Positions 1-7,257 of a stretch of 12,739 bases of DNA are shown piece by piece. The notes beneath the pieces are model-generated. The model was not told the DNA's origin and ran no database searches. It was given only the letters and a program-made list of their open reading frames with translations. Source of the stretch: Hyphochytrium catenoides (Eukaryota; Sar; Hyphochytriomycetes; Hyphochytriales; Hyphochytriaceae). A program made the translations under genes and the position numbers. Numbering within the stretch: position 1 is the first letter of the stretch; every line of letters begins with the position of its first letter. Location of the stretch: assembly GCA_900088475.1 (NCBI GenBank), contig FLMG01002031.1:1-12739 (forward strand), written 5' to 3'.

Positions 1-304
1 CTTGCCATGACTCCTTCTCTCTCTCCTCTTTCTCCTCTCTCTCTCGCGCGTCTCTTGGTCTGTTTTGGTCTCTCTCCTCTCTTTCTCTCTTTTTGTGTCT
101 CTTCTTATCCTTTTCTCTCTTCCTCTGTCTTTTCCATAATTTCTCTCTCGCTGTACCTCTGTCTATTCTGTTCGTCATACATTCTCTCTTTCTTACTCTC
201 TCTCTCTCGCTCTCTTTCTCTCTCTCCTCTCTGTCGCTCTCCCTCACTCTCCCGCGCTCTCCCGCGCTCTCACACACAAACGCTCTCTCTCTCTCACTAC
301 TCAC

Positions 305-359
<55 letters not shown>

Positions 360-565
360 CCTGTGTGGTTAGAGCCAAGCGTGTGTTTGAAATATATTAG
401 ATAGGGGAAATGGGAGTGTGTGAGTGCGGTGCTGTGTGTGAGGTCGGGGTATGCTGGTCTTGATGTCTTTGGGAGCTGGCAGGAGACAACCTCGACTTGA
501 CCGCATTCTGGAAGCTTTTCTCTCTCTCTCTTCTCTCTCTCTCTCTCTCTCTCACTCCCTCTCCT

Positions 566-623
<58 letters not shown>

Positions 624-690
624 TCTAGTCAGTGTCTCTTTCTTTCCTCCTCCTCAAAGAGTTGTGCTTGCGCTCCTCTCACCCTTCTAA
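1..690. repeat. CT-rich upstream region with (CT)n microsatellites
   Basis: Almost pure pyrimidine on the + strand. The longest perfect (CT)n run is 310-356; others lie at about 530-552 and 583-618. A mixed-sequence island at about 357-520 interrupts it. All three + frames stay open over long stretches only because CTC and TCT are never stops, so the Ser/Leu-rich open frames here (7-404, 451-690) are not taken as genes. The region lies 0.3-1 kb upstream of the EF-SAM gene and matches in sense the CT tract upstream of the phosphate carrier gene. It could be promoter or 5'UTR/intron sequence; no transcript start can be seen. Confidence 0.9.
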
Positions 691-785
691 CTCGCCATCG
701 CGTCAGAGAGAAGAGGCAAATCCAGGAGAGGGGCTGATGATCACCATCGCATCTTAATAGCTGTTTGTCTCTCTCTCTCGCTGGT

Positions 786-800
786 CCGCTGACTCAGCGG
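786..800. promoter_or_regulatory. 15-bp perfect palindrome containing TGACTCA (bZIP-type site)
   Basis: CCGCTGA-C-TCAGCGG is a perfect inverted repeat with a single central base. Its core (790-796) is TGACTCA, the classical AP-1/Gcn4 recognition sequence bound by bZIP dimers in many eukaryotes. It lies 172 bp upstream of the ATG at 972, in the only non-microsatellite part of the upstream DNA. Binding by a bZIP factor is inferred from the motif alone. Confidence 0.45.
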
Positions 801-894
801 CCGCCTTGTTGCTTCCTCTCGCCACGCCCTCAGTCTCTCTCTTTCCCTCCACCTTCCGGGTTCTGAGCTGGCGTCTTCCCTCTACTGCAGCGCC

Positions 895-930
895 GATCAT
901 GGCCTGAGAAAGTACATCAAGGCCATCATC
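895..930. repeat. Imperfect inverted repeat upstream of the EF-SAM gene
   Basis: GATCATGGCC (895-904) and GGCCATCATC (921-930) pair at 9 of 10 positions around a 16-nt loop. It ends 41 bp before the ATG and may lie in the 5'UTR. The ATG inside the left arm is followed at once by TGA, a minimal upstream ORF if transcribed. Function unknown. Confidence 0.3.
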
Positions 931-971
931 ACGACGTCTCTCTATCATTGAAGTGAGCTTAACAGAGCAAA

Positions 972-1299
972 ATGAGGGCTTTTCTCTCTCTTGGTATCCT
1001 CTTGCCCCTCCTCCTTTCTTCTCTGAGTTGGGGTCCGTCTTCTTGTGAGGCAGCAGAGCATAAGAGAGAGCAGAAGGGAGAGAAAGACTCCTCTCTCTCT
1101 TCTTCCACTAGACAGGAGAGCACGGAGACGAAGGTGCAAGCCTACAGCGAGTTCTTTGAGGCAGCGGACAGCGATAAGGATGGATACATCAGAGGCGATG
1201 AGCTGGGCAAGGTAGGCAGGCGTCTTCTCTTTTAAGTTCCTTTCTCTCTTCTCTCTTCTCTCTTCTCTCTCTCTCTCTCTCGCTCTCTCTGTGTTTGTT

Positions 1300-1330
<31 letters not shown>

Positions 1331-1763
1331 TTCTCTCTTTCTATCTCTCCGTCCTCTCCATTGCTCTCTTTATCTCTTCCTGTCTTCTCTTTCTACGCTA
1401 CTCCGTATCTCTTCTCCTCTTCCCTTTGTCTGTCCATCTCTCTCTCTTGCACTTTGATCGATGTCTCACACACACTTTATCGCGTCCTCTCTCTTTATTT
1501 CTACCTATCACCCCATCCCTCTCTTTCTCTCTATTTTTCTCTCTATTTTTCTCTCTGTCTGTCTCTCTCTTTCTCTCTCCCTTCCTCTCATCGCACGCTG
1601 CAGATCCTGGCCAAGGTCGGAGGTCATGACTATGACGAGGAAGGAGAGATCGCTCAGGGCGTGGAAGCGGCTCTGGCCAACCTGGACGAGAATCTAGACC
1701 GAGCTGTCTCCATATCAGACCTCAAAAGCTATTGGAACAAGATTGGTAAGCCTCTCTCTTTCC

Positions 1764-1835
<72 letters not shown>

Positions 1836-2005
1836 GTCTGTCTCTCACTGTTGCCTCTCTCTCTGTCTCTCTCCCTTTTGTACCGCTTGTCGTTAATACT
1901 CTTCGTCGGATCGTTCTGCGTGGCACTTCTCTCGACACTTGTCCATTGCTTTCCCTCAACTTAATTTGCTCTTGTCTTCATGATCCTCTCTCTCTCCCTC
2001 TTCTC

Positions 2006-2036
<31 letters not shown>

Positions 2037-4667
2037 TCATCACTTTCTCCTTCTTTCTGGGTCGTTCTCTGATCTCTTTGCATCCCTCTGTCTTCTCTGC
2101 CTCTGCCTTTTACCTATTCCTTGCACCATCTCTCTCTCTCCCTTTTCCCCGTATCGCAGGCTCCGTCTTGACGGTAGAGAACGCTGCTCTCTGGGTAGAG
2201 CACGGCCTTCAGCTGCCGACTGTGGCCAAAGTCTTCCGCTCCCGCGGGATCACGGGTTATGACTTCCCTGTTCTTCTCTCTCGTCCTGAGAGCTTCAAGG
2301 AGCTGAAGATTTCCAAAGAGAAGCAGAGGAGACTCTATAGGTCCATACATCTCAAGCTCCTGGGCGTGGATAGAGGTGAGAGCCTGAGAGCATGAAAGGA
2401 AGAGAGAAACGGAGAGAGAGGAACACACGGGCGGAGAAGAGAACGGGAAATGCGTCATACACGGCCGGTACATGGCAAGTGGAAGAGCTTTCAAGCAGAG
2501 AGGGAGCAGATCGTGGAAGACCAGAGGCAGAAGAGGCAGATCAAAGTGAGAGAGAGAGGCCAGACCAGCGAGCAGGATTTTGTGAGAGAAGGATTGAGCG
2601 AGAGAGACACGGAAAGTTGTTAGGAGGGAGAGAAGTGGATGGACGAGAAACAGAGGAGTCTCTGTGAACTCTTGATGGTTAAGAGTAACGCCTTGTGTAC
2701 ATGTTTGTTCTCCCTCTGATGGTGCAGATCCCGGCCCGCCTGAGGACTTTCGCTTTGACTCCAAGAGCTGCACGTCTATTCTTCTCACTTGGAAGTCACC
2801 TGCAGACTCTGGAGGCTATCCTATACATAAATACCTGCTGCAGGTGTGAATCGGAGAGAGTTCTCTTCTCCCGGTTGTCTTCTTCTTACTTTGCCTCCTC
2901 TCTCAACGTGGGTACGAAGCTACCTTGCTTCTTCTAGCTTGGCATTCTTTCTGGTTGATTGTCGTGGTCTGTCACTCTCTCCTCTCCCCCTCTCTCTCGC
3001 TCTGTCACTCTCTCAGAAGTCTCTTCTGTTACCTGTTTCTAAACTGTCCTGTCACTCTCTCCGACCAGCGTCAAACTGAAAGCACTTCACGAGAAGCGTG
3101 GGTCACAGTCAGTGAGGACGCGGATACTTCCCATTTAGATACAGGTGGGTCAGCGATAGGAGACAGCAACCTGCAGGAGAGGGCGAGAGCGAGAAAGAGA
3201 GGCGGGAGACAGGAAGGAAGGAAGCAGAAGAGAGATTACAGCTGCGAGAGAGCGAAGAGAGAGAAAGGAGAATAAGAATGGGGAAGAACGAGGAGTTGAA
3301 GCCTCCAGCCAGCCAGAGACCACTTGAGTGCTGATCTCACTCTCCTTGTCTCTCTGCTCTCTCTCTCTTTCTGTCTCTCATTGTTACCTTGGCCTCCCGG
3401 TCCATCTATCCTGACAGGTCTGCAGCCCGATCTGTCATATCGCTACCGCGTGCAGGCTTGGACCATAGCAGGACATAGCGCGTTCATAATCTTGGAGAAC
3501 TGCCTACCAAAGGAGTGTCCCTTCCATCGCCGGTCTCTCTTCTCCCTCTTCTCTTCCCCGCTCTCTGTTGCCCTTGCACTCATCCTCGCTGCCGTGCTCT
3601 TCCTGTTTGGTCCTCCACTTCGAGCTTCTCGCTCCGGGAGAGAGAAGAGAGAGAAAGAGAGAACTCTTTACGGAAAGAACTCACATAGGACTAGTCAGCC
3701 AGTTCTCTCCACCTCTGTAAAGAAGCTTCATGGCTTACCTCGCGAGAGCTTCGGTTCTAATCACCCTCTCAGTCCCAAAATGCGAGGAGTTGTGGACGAC
3801 GCTCTAGCAGGAGAGAGAGGACGGCTCCTGAGTCCCAGCAATTCCGCCCGCCTAGGTCTTTCTTCCGGCTCCGGAGGCGCTTCTACTAGCTTTGCATCAG
3901 TGCCTGAGTATGATGCCTGTGAGATCTGTCACAAGCGGTTCAAACTCCATCGTATCAAGCATCATTGCAGCGTCTGTACCGCTGTTTTCTGTTCTAAACA
4001 TGGCTATACGGCCCATCCAGGCTTCACAGACTGTGGAATACCTGGGAAATGCCTGTGTCAAAGGTGCAGAAGCCTCTCAGTCACTCAGCAGAAGACGCCC
4101 GGAACGGCTCACCCTAAGTCAAGCAGTGCTACAAAGGAAGAGAGCGCCAACGGTCAGAGCGCTCTGAAAGAGAAAGAGAGCCGAAGCAGCAGCTTGGAGG
4201 AAGAGACAGGCAGTAGCCGTATCTCTTCTGTCCCTCCGCCATCTGTTACCTCGTCTTCCTCCAACCACACGGGGACGAGAGAGAGAGAAGAGGGTGGGAC
4301 TCCTCCAACATCTTCGCGAATGGACGGCACGTCAGAAGCAAGTGCCTCCCCAAGGCCCTCCTTTGGCGGGGAAAGTGAATTGAAAGGAGAGAAATCGCTC
4401 CTTTCCACTCTCTCAAAGCCCAAGAGAAAATCTCGGAGAGAAGACCGAAAGACCATGCGCTCTATGGTTCGTCACGTCATCACAAATAGGAGGCTTAGGT
4501 ACTTTAAGGAGAGAGTGAGTTCTTCGGAGGGCTTCAGCTCCTCGTCAGAGCCGAGCACGCCGCAAGAGAGGGAAAGAGACAAGAGTCGGGAGACGGGCAG
4601 GGCATCTCCGGTAGTCGAAGCGGCCAGAGCGTTCTTCCCTCTGTCTCCATCAAAGCCTTCGAGCTGA
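972..4667 (+). CDS. STIM-like EF-hand/SAM/FN3 single-pass membrane protein with FYVE-like zinc finger (6 exons, 679 aa)
   Basis: Exons, all GT-AG: 972-1211, 1604-1745, 2160-2375, 2728-2843, 3069-3144, 3418-4667; their sum is 2040 nt including TGA. The start ATG has AAA before it and opens a signal peptide (about 1-27, hydrophobic LLPLLLSSL). EF-hand 1: loop 66-77 with D66, D68, D70, G71, E77. EF-hand 2 is degenerate, about 108-119 (D108, N110, D112, but R113 where Gly is usual). SAM about 130-197. FN3 about 201-290 (W221, and Y-x-Y-R-V near 271). Transmembrane helix about 304-327, followed by basic residues. FYVE-like finger 431-480 (C431, C434, HHC447, C450, C455, H458, C477, C480). Ser-rich tail with polybasic patch 597-629. 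A secreted-side EF-EF-SAM before a membrane span is the layout of animal STIM calcium sensors; FN3 and the finger are not part of STIM. Inferred role: endomembrane Ca2+ sensing with a cytosolic lipid- or protein-binding module. The STIM coiled-coil CAD/SOAR region is absent. Exons 4 and 5 are short and less certain than the rest, but they complete a continuous FN3 with matching phases. Confidence 0.85.
1212..1603 (+). other. Intron 1 of the EF-SAM gene, pyrimidine-rich, with a (CTGT)n tract
   Basis: 392 bp, phase 0, donor AAG|GTAGGC, acceptor CTGCAG|ATC. Its sense strand is almost all C and T, with a (CTGT)5 run at 1301-1320 and many CTCT blocks. It separates the canonical EF-hand exon from the second EF-hand exon. 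Open frames crossing it are low-complexity artefacts. Confidence 0.85.
1746..2159 (+). other. Intron 2 of the EF-SAM gene: 414 bp, stop-free in frame, with (TC)n tracts
   Basis: Phase 1, donor ATTG|GTAAGC, acceptor ATCGCAG|GC. It holds a (TC)n run of about 59 bp (1771-1829) and another at about 2008-2035. Its length is exactly 138 codons with no stop in the reading frame, so an unspliced mRNA would stay open and insert a Ser/Leu-rich stretch between the second EF-hand and the SAM domain. Splicing is preferred because the flanking residues join directly into a normal EF-SAM unit. Confidence 0.85.
2376..2727 (+). other. Intron 3 of the EF-SAM gene, purine-rich in the sense strand
   Basis: 352 bp, phase 1, donor AGAG|GTGAGA, acceptor GGTGCAG|ATC. 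Unlike introns 1 and 2, the coding strand is GA-rich, then turns mixed to pyrimidine-rich near the acceptor. A short Glu/Lys/Arg-rich open stretch (2450-2623, ATG to TAG) lies inside. It has no polypyrimidine tract before it, and the SAM-to-FN3 junction is good without it, so I treat it as intronic. Confidence 0.75.
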
Positions 4668-5399
4668 TATCTCTCTCTTTACTTCTTACAGCTCAGCCAT
4701 CTCTCTCTATCTCTATCTCTGGCTTGGGCTCTGTTGTGTCTTGAGGACTTTCACTCCTTTCTTCTAATGTCTTAGCCTTCCTGGCCAATGAGGAAGGTCA
4801 TTTATTTATTTTTGCTCGGTATACGTGCTTAAGAATAGACCTTGAGGAGTATGTATGGTGAAGCAGGAAGGGATAAGAGGGGAGAGAGGGAAACGCAGGG
4901 AAAGAGACAGAGAGAGGGAAAGCGAAAGAACGAGAGAGAGAGAGAAGGAGAGAAACCTTCCTAGTAGTGCTATCAAGGGAATAAACGTTTTCGCACCCAT
5001 TGAGAAGTTTACTTGCGGGCCTGCTTATCGTCTCCCTTTGTCTCTCTTTCCTTCACCTTCTTGAAGAAGAGTCAGACTCTTCTCCAGACGGCAGCCTCTC
5101 CCCGCTTTTTATCATTGCGGAAAAAGGAATAAAGATAAGATCAGGATAAGGCAAGCTCTTGAGCTTTGGCCTATGTTCTGAATGAGCAAGCAAAGTGAGA
5201 GAGAGAAAGAGGGAAGGAAAGAGAGCTTGCATGGAGTAAGATGCAGGAGAGGCCAGAAGAAGAAGAACATATCAACGCTTACGTCTTCTGACTAACGGGG
5301 ATGGACGGGAACCAGAACAAATAGCGAGATAATAGGAAATAAATTGACGATTAGCTAGTAAGACTCTCCTCTTGTCTGTCTCTCTCTCTCTTTAACTAT
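4668..5399. other. Intergenic region between convergent genes
   Basis: About 730 bp separate the stop codons of the two genes, which point at each other, so both 3'UTRs must lie here. Visible elements: an AATAAA on + at 4980-4985, 313 bp past the EF-SAM stop, and others at about 5129 and 5339; AATAAATAAA on - at 4801-4810; a GA-rich microsatellite at about 4880-4955; and a perfect palindrome at 5065-5083. Which poly(A) signal is used cannot be told from sequence. No gene is supported: the short open frames at 4806-5064 are GA/CT repeat artefacts. Confidence 0.7.
5065..5083. terminator. 19-bp perfect palindrome between convergent genes
   Basis: AGAAGAGTC-A-GACTCTTCT: 9-bp arms around one base, forming a tight hairpin in RNA from either strand. 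It lies roughly midway between the two stop codons. A role in 3'-end formation or transcript stability for one or both genes is inference; it could also be a protein-binding palindrome. Confidence 0.35.
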
Positions 5400-6593
5400 T
5401 TACTTCTTGGCAGCACCACCAGTGGTTCCCATGCCAAAGACAGTCTTGAAGGTGTCATAGATCCACCACTGCAGACCAGTGAGGGTACCAATCATAATGA
5501 TACGAGTGCTCAGACCCTTGGTTAGCAAATTGCCAACGCCAACCTCGTTGGTGATCTGGCCCAAGCTCTTGCCCTTGTTGCTGGCCTTGCCCATCTGGGA
5601 GACAAGAGAGTCTGCTGGGTGAGAGACAATAGCGCAGATAACGCCTGCCAGGTAACCAGAGGCGAAGGTAATGCCCAGCTGCGTAGGCTTGCCATAGGTC
5701 TCCTTAGGGGCAGTGAAGACATTGGTGTAGAACATCTCGACACACTTCTCGAAGAAGAAGAACTTTGCCATGGTGTAAGGGATCTGGCGGGACCAGAGAG
5801 GAACCAGGGAGCCGAAGGGGAAGCGGGTCTCAGCAGCGTTTGCCTTCATCTGCGCAAGAGCAGGGCCGAACTCAACAGGGAAAGTGCCCTTAGGGGAAGT
5901 CTGGACCTTGACCTTGATCATCTCAAGCGGGCAGAGAGCGATATCAGCGAAGAACTCAGCGGAAGCGGAACCTGCGAGAAAGAGAGCGTTAGATCAGTTC
6001 CTCAAATGAAGGAGACAAGGGGGACGGCAACAGGGAAGCGTTCTTACCAGCAAGGTAGATGATGCCACGGTACTTGTATGAGTTCTCCTCGCCAGCTACG
6101 TTCGAGTAGAGATCCTTGAAGATCTCATAGAGACCGAACTTGAAGAAGCCCTGAGCAGAGTATCCAACAGCGGTAGGGAACCAACCCTTCCAGATGGCAG
6201 ATGATCCTTCCTCAGCCGTGATAAGCTGCAGCAATAGAGGACAAGAGACAGAGATTAGACTCTTGCTTTTGCTGTTCTCTCTCTCTCTCTCTCTCTTACC
6301 TTGAGGCCCTGCATGGTTCCTGTGTATTTCTTAGGGTCAACTTGCATGTTGCACTTGACGACATCGAGAGGAGTGATCATGGTGTGGGTCAGACCGCAGC
6401 TCAGGATACCGGCAATCATGCACTTTCCATAGTAGGAGTTGGTGTGAGGCACAGGGTGAGCATAGCGAGCATCCCACTGCTTCGAAGAGGTTGCGACGAT
6501 CCTCTGGCTAAGCGGGCTCTCTTTCTTGTTGGAGAGCTGTGGCAGGAGAGAGGGAGCCATGAGGCTCTTGAAGCCGACGCTTTGGAAGTTCAT
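5400..6593 (-). CDS. SLC25A3: Mitochondrial phosphate carrier (SLC25 family), 3 exons, 347 aa
   Basis: Exons on the - strand: 6593-6300, 6225-6048, 5971-5400 (294+178+572 nt, ending TAA). The introns are 74 and 76 bp, GT-AG, phases 0 and 1. The protein is an inner-membrane carrier that imports phosphate with protons (or in exchange for hydroxide) to feed ATP synthase. Three carrier repeats show the P-x-D/E-x-x-K signatures PLDVVK (75-80), PLEMIK (172-177) and the phosphate-carrier form HPADSL (275-280). Further family hallmarks are KGWFPTAVGYSAQG (111-124), SASAEFFADIAL (159-170), RQIPYTMAKF (219-228), SHPAD and LQWWIYD near the C-terminus. Length is normal for the family. The first 45 or so residues form an extension ahead of helix 1 that may include targeting information. 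The start ATG has ACA before it; M12 is a weaker alternative start. Codon use favours C-ending codons and AAG, as expected for a highly expressed gene. Confidence 0.96.
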
Positions 6594-6630
6594 TGTGCCT
6601 CTGTAAAGGGCGAGAAAAGTGTGAAAGACG

Positions 6631-6653
6631 GAGCTTCAAAAGCTCTAAATATA
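6631..6653 (-). promoter_or_regulatory. TATA-like box and small hairpin upstream of the phosphate carrier gene
   Basis: On the - strand TATATTTA (6653-6646) lies about 53 bp before the start codon. Between the two is the inverted repeat GAGCTT-CAA-AAGCTC (6631-6645), which could fold in the 5' leader. A CTTTACAG just before AGGCACAATG also resembles a splice acceptor, so a 5'UTR intron is possible. All calls are by motif only. Confidence 0.35.
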
Positions 6654-6719
6654 CGAGGGTAAATGTGTTTATGGTAGAGACGGCTGTGGAGGCGCGGCGC
6701 TGTGGAGCTCGCTAGTCAA

Positions 6720-7075
6720 AAGAGAGGGAGAGGGAGGAAGGAAAGAGTAGATGGATGGCGCGAGAGAGAAAGCCCGTGGAGGCGTGACCGGTGTTTGTGG
6801 CGTGGTGGGCCTGCGAGACAGAGTGAGAGAGAGAGAGGGAAAGAGAGACATAAGAGAGGGAAAAAAAAGAGAGACAGAGAGACGGAGAGACGGAGCGAGA
6901 AAGAGAGAAAGAGAGAGAGAGAAAAAGAGAGTGAGAGAGGGTGATGGGAGGGTGAGAGACAGACACAGAGAGAGACACAGAGAGAGACAGACAGAAAAAG
7001 ATAGAGAGAGACAGAGGCCAAGAGAGAGAGAGAGAGAGAAATAGTCATAGGGAAACAGAGAGAGAAAGAAAGATT
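6720..7075. repeat. GA-rich (CT in gene sense) tract upstream of the phosphate carrier gene
   Basis: About 350 bp of purine-rich + strand with GAGA, GACAGA and GAGAAA blocks, starting about 130 bp upstream of the carrier ATG. In the orientation of that gene it is CT-rich, the same sense relation as the tract before the EF-SAM gene. The several long open frames on both strands here are products of the repeat. It is a candidate promoter or 5'UTR/intron element. Confidence 0.8.
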
Positions 7076-7257
7076 GATCAGATTGGCAGTCAGTGGAAGC
7101 CCCTCATTTTCCCCTCTCCTGTCACTCTACCCAATCGTCAACCAGTATCCGGCAGTTCTGTGGGGAATGAATCTTCTGCATTGTTATCTTTAGATATACC
7201 ACCTCTTGGCCCCCGCACTAACATGTACTTAGTCTTTCTGGGTAACGTGACCTATAG

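Noticed and set aside
7-690. Open frames rich in Ser and Leu upstream of the first gene
   Set aside because: They are translations of CT repeats, which contain no stop codons in any sense frame. No domain, no non-repetitive core.
1295-2395. A single 366-codon open frame
   Set aside because: It runs through intron 1 sequence, exon 2, intron 2 and exon 3. Splice sites, and the way the flanking exon residues join into EF-SAM, show the CT parts are intronic.
2114-2788. A 224-codon open frame on the - strand
   Set aside because: It is antisense to the SAM and FN3 exons and intron 3, with no recognisable domain.
5619-6062. A 147-codon open frame on the + strand
   Set aside because: It is the antisense shadow of exons 2 and 3 of the strongly supported phosphate carrier.
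6702-7048. Overlapping open frames on both strands in the GA tract
   Set aside because: They are low-complexity repeat products (Arg/Glu on one strand, Ser/Leu on the other).
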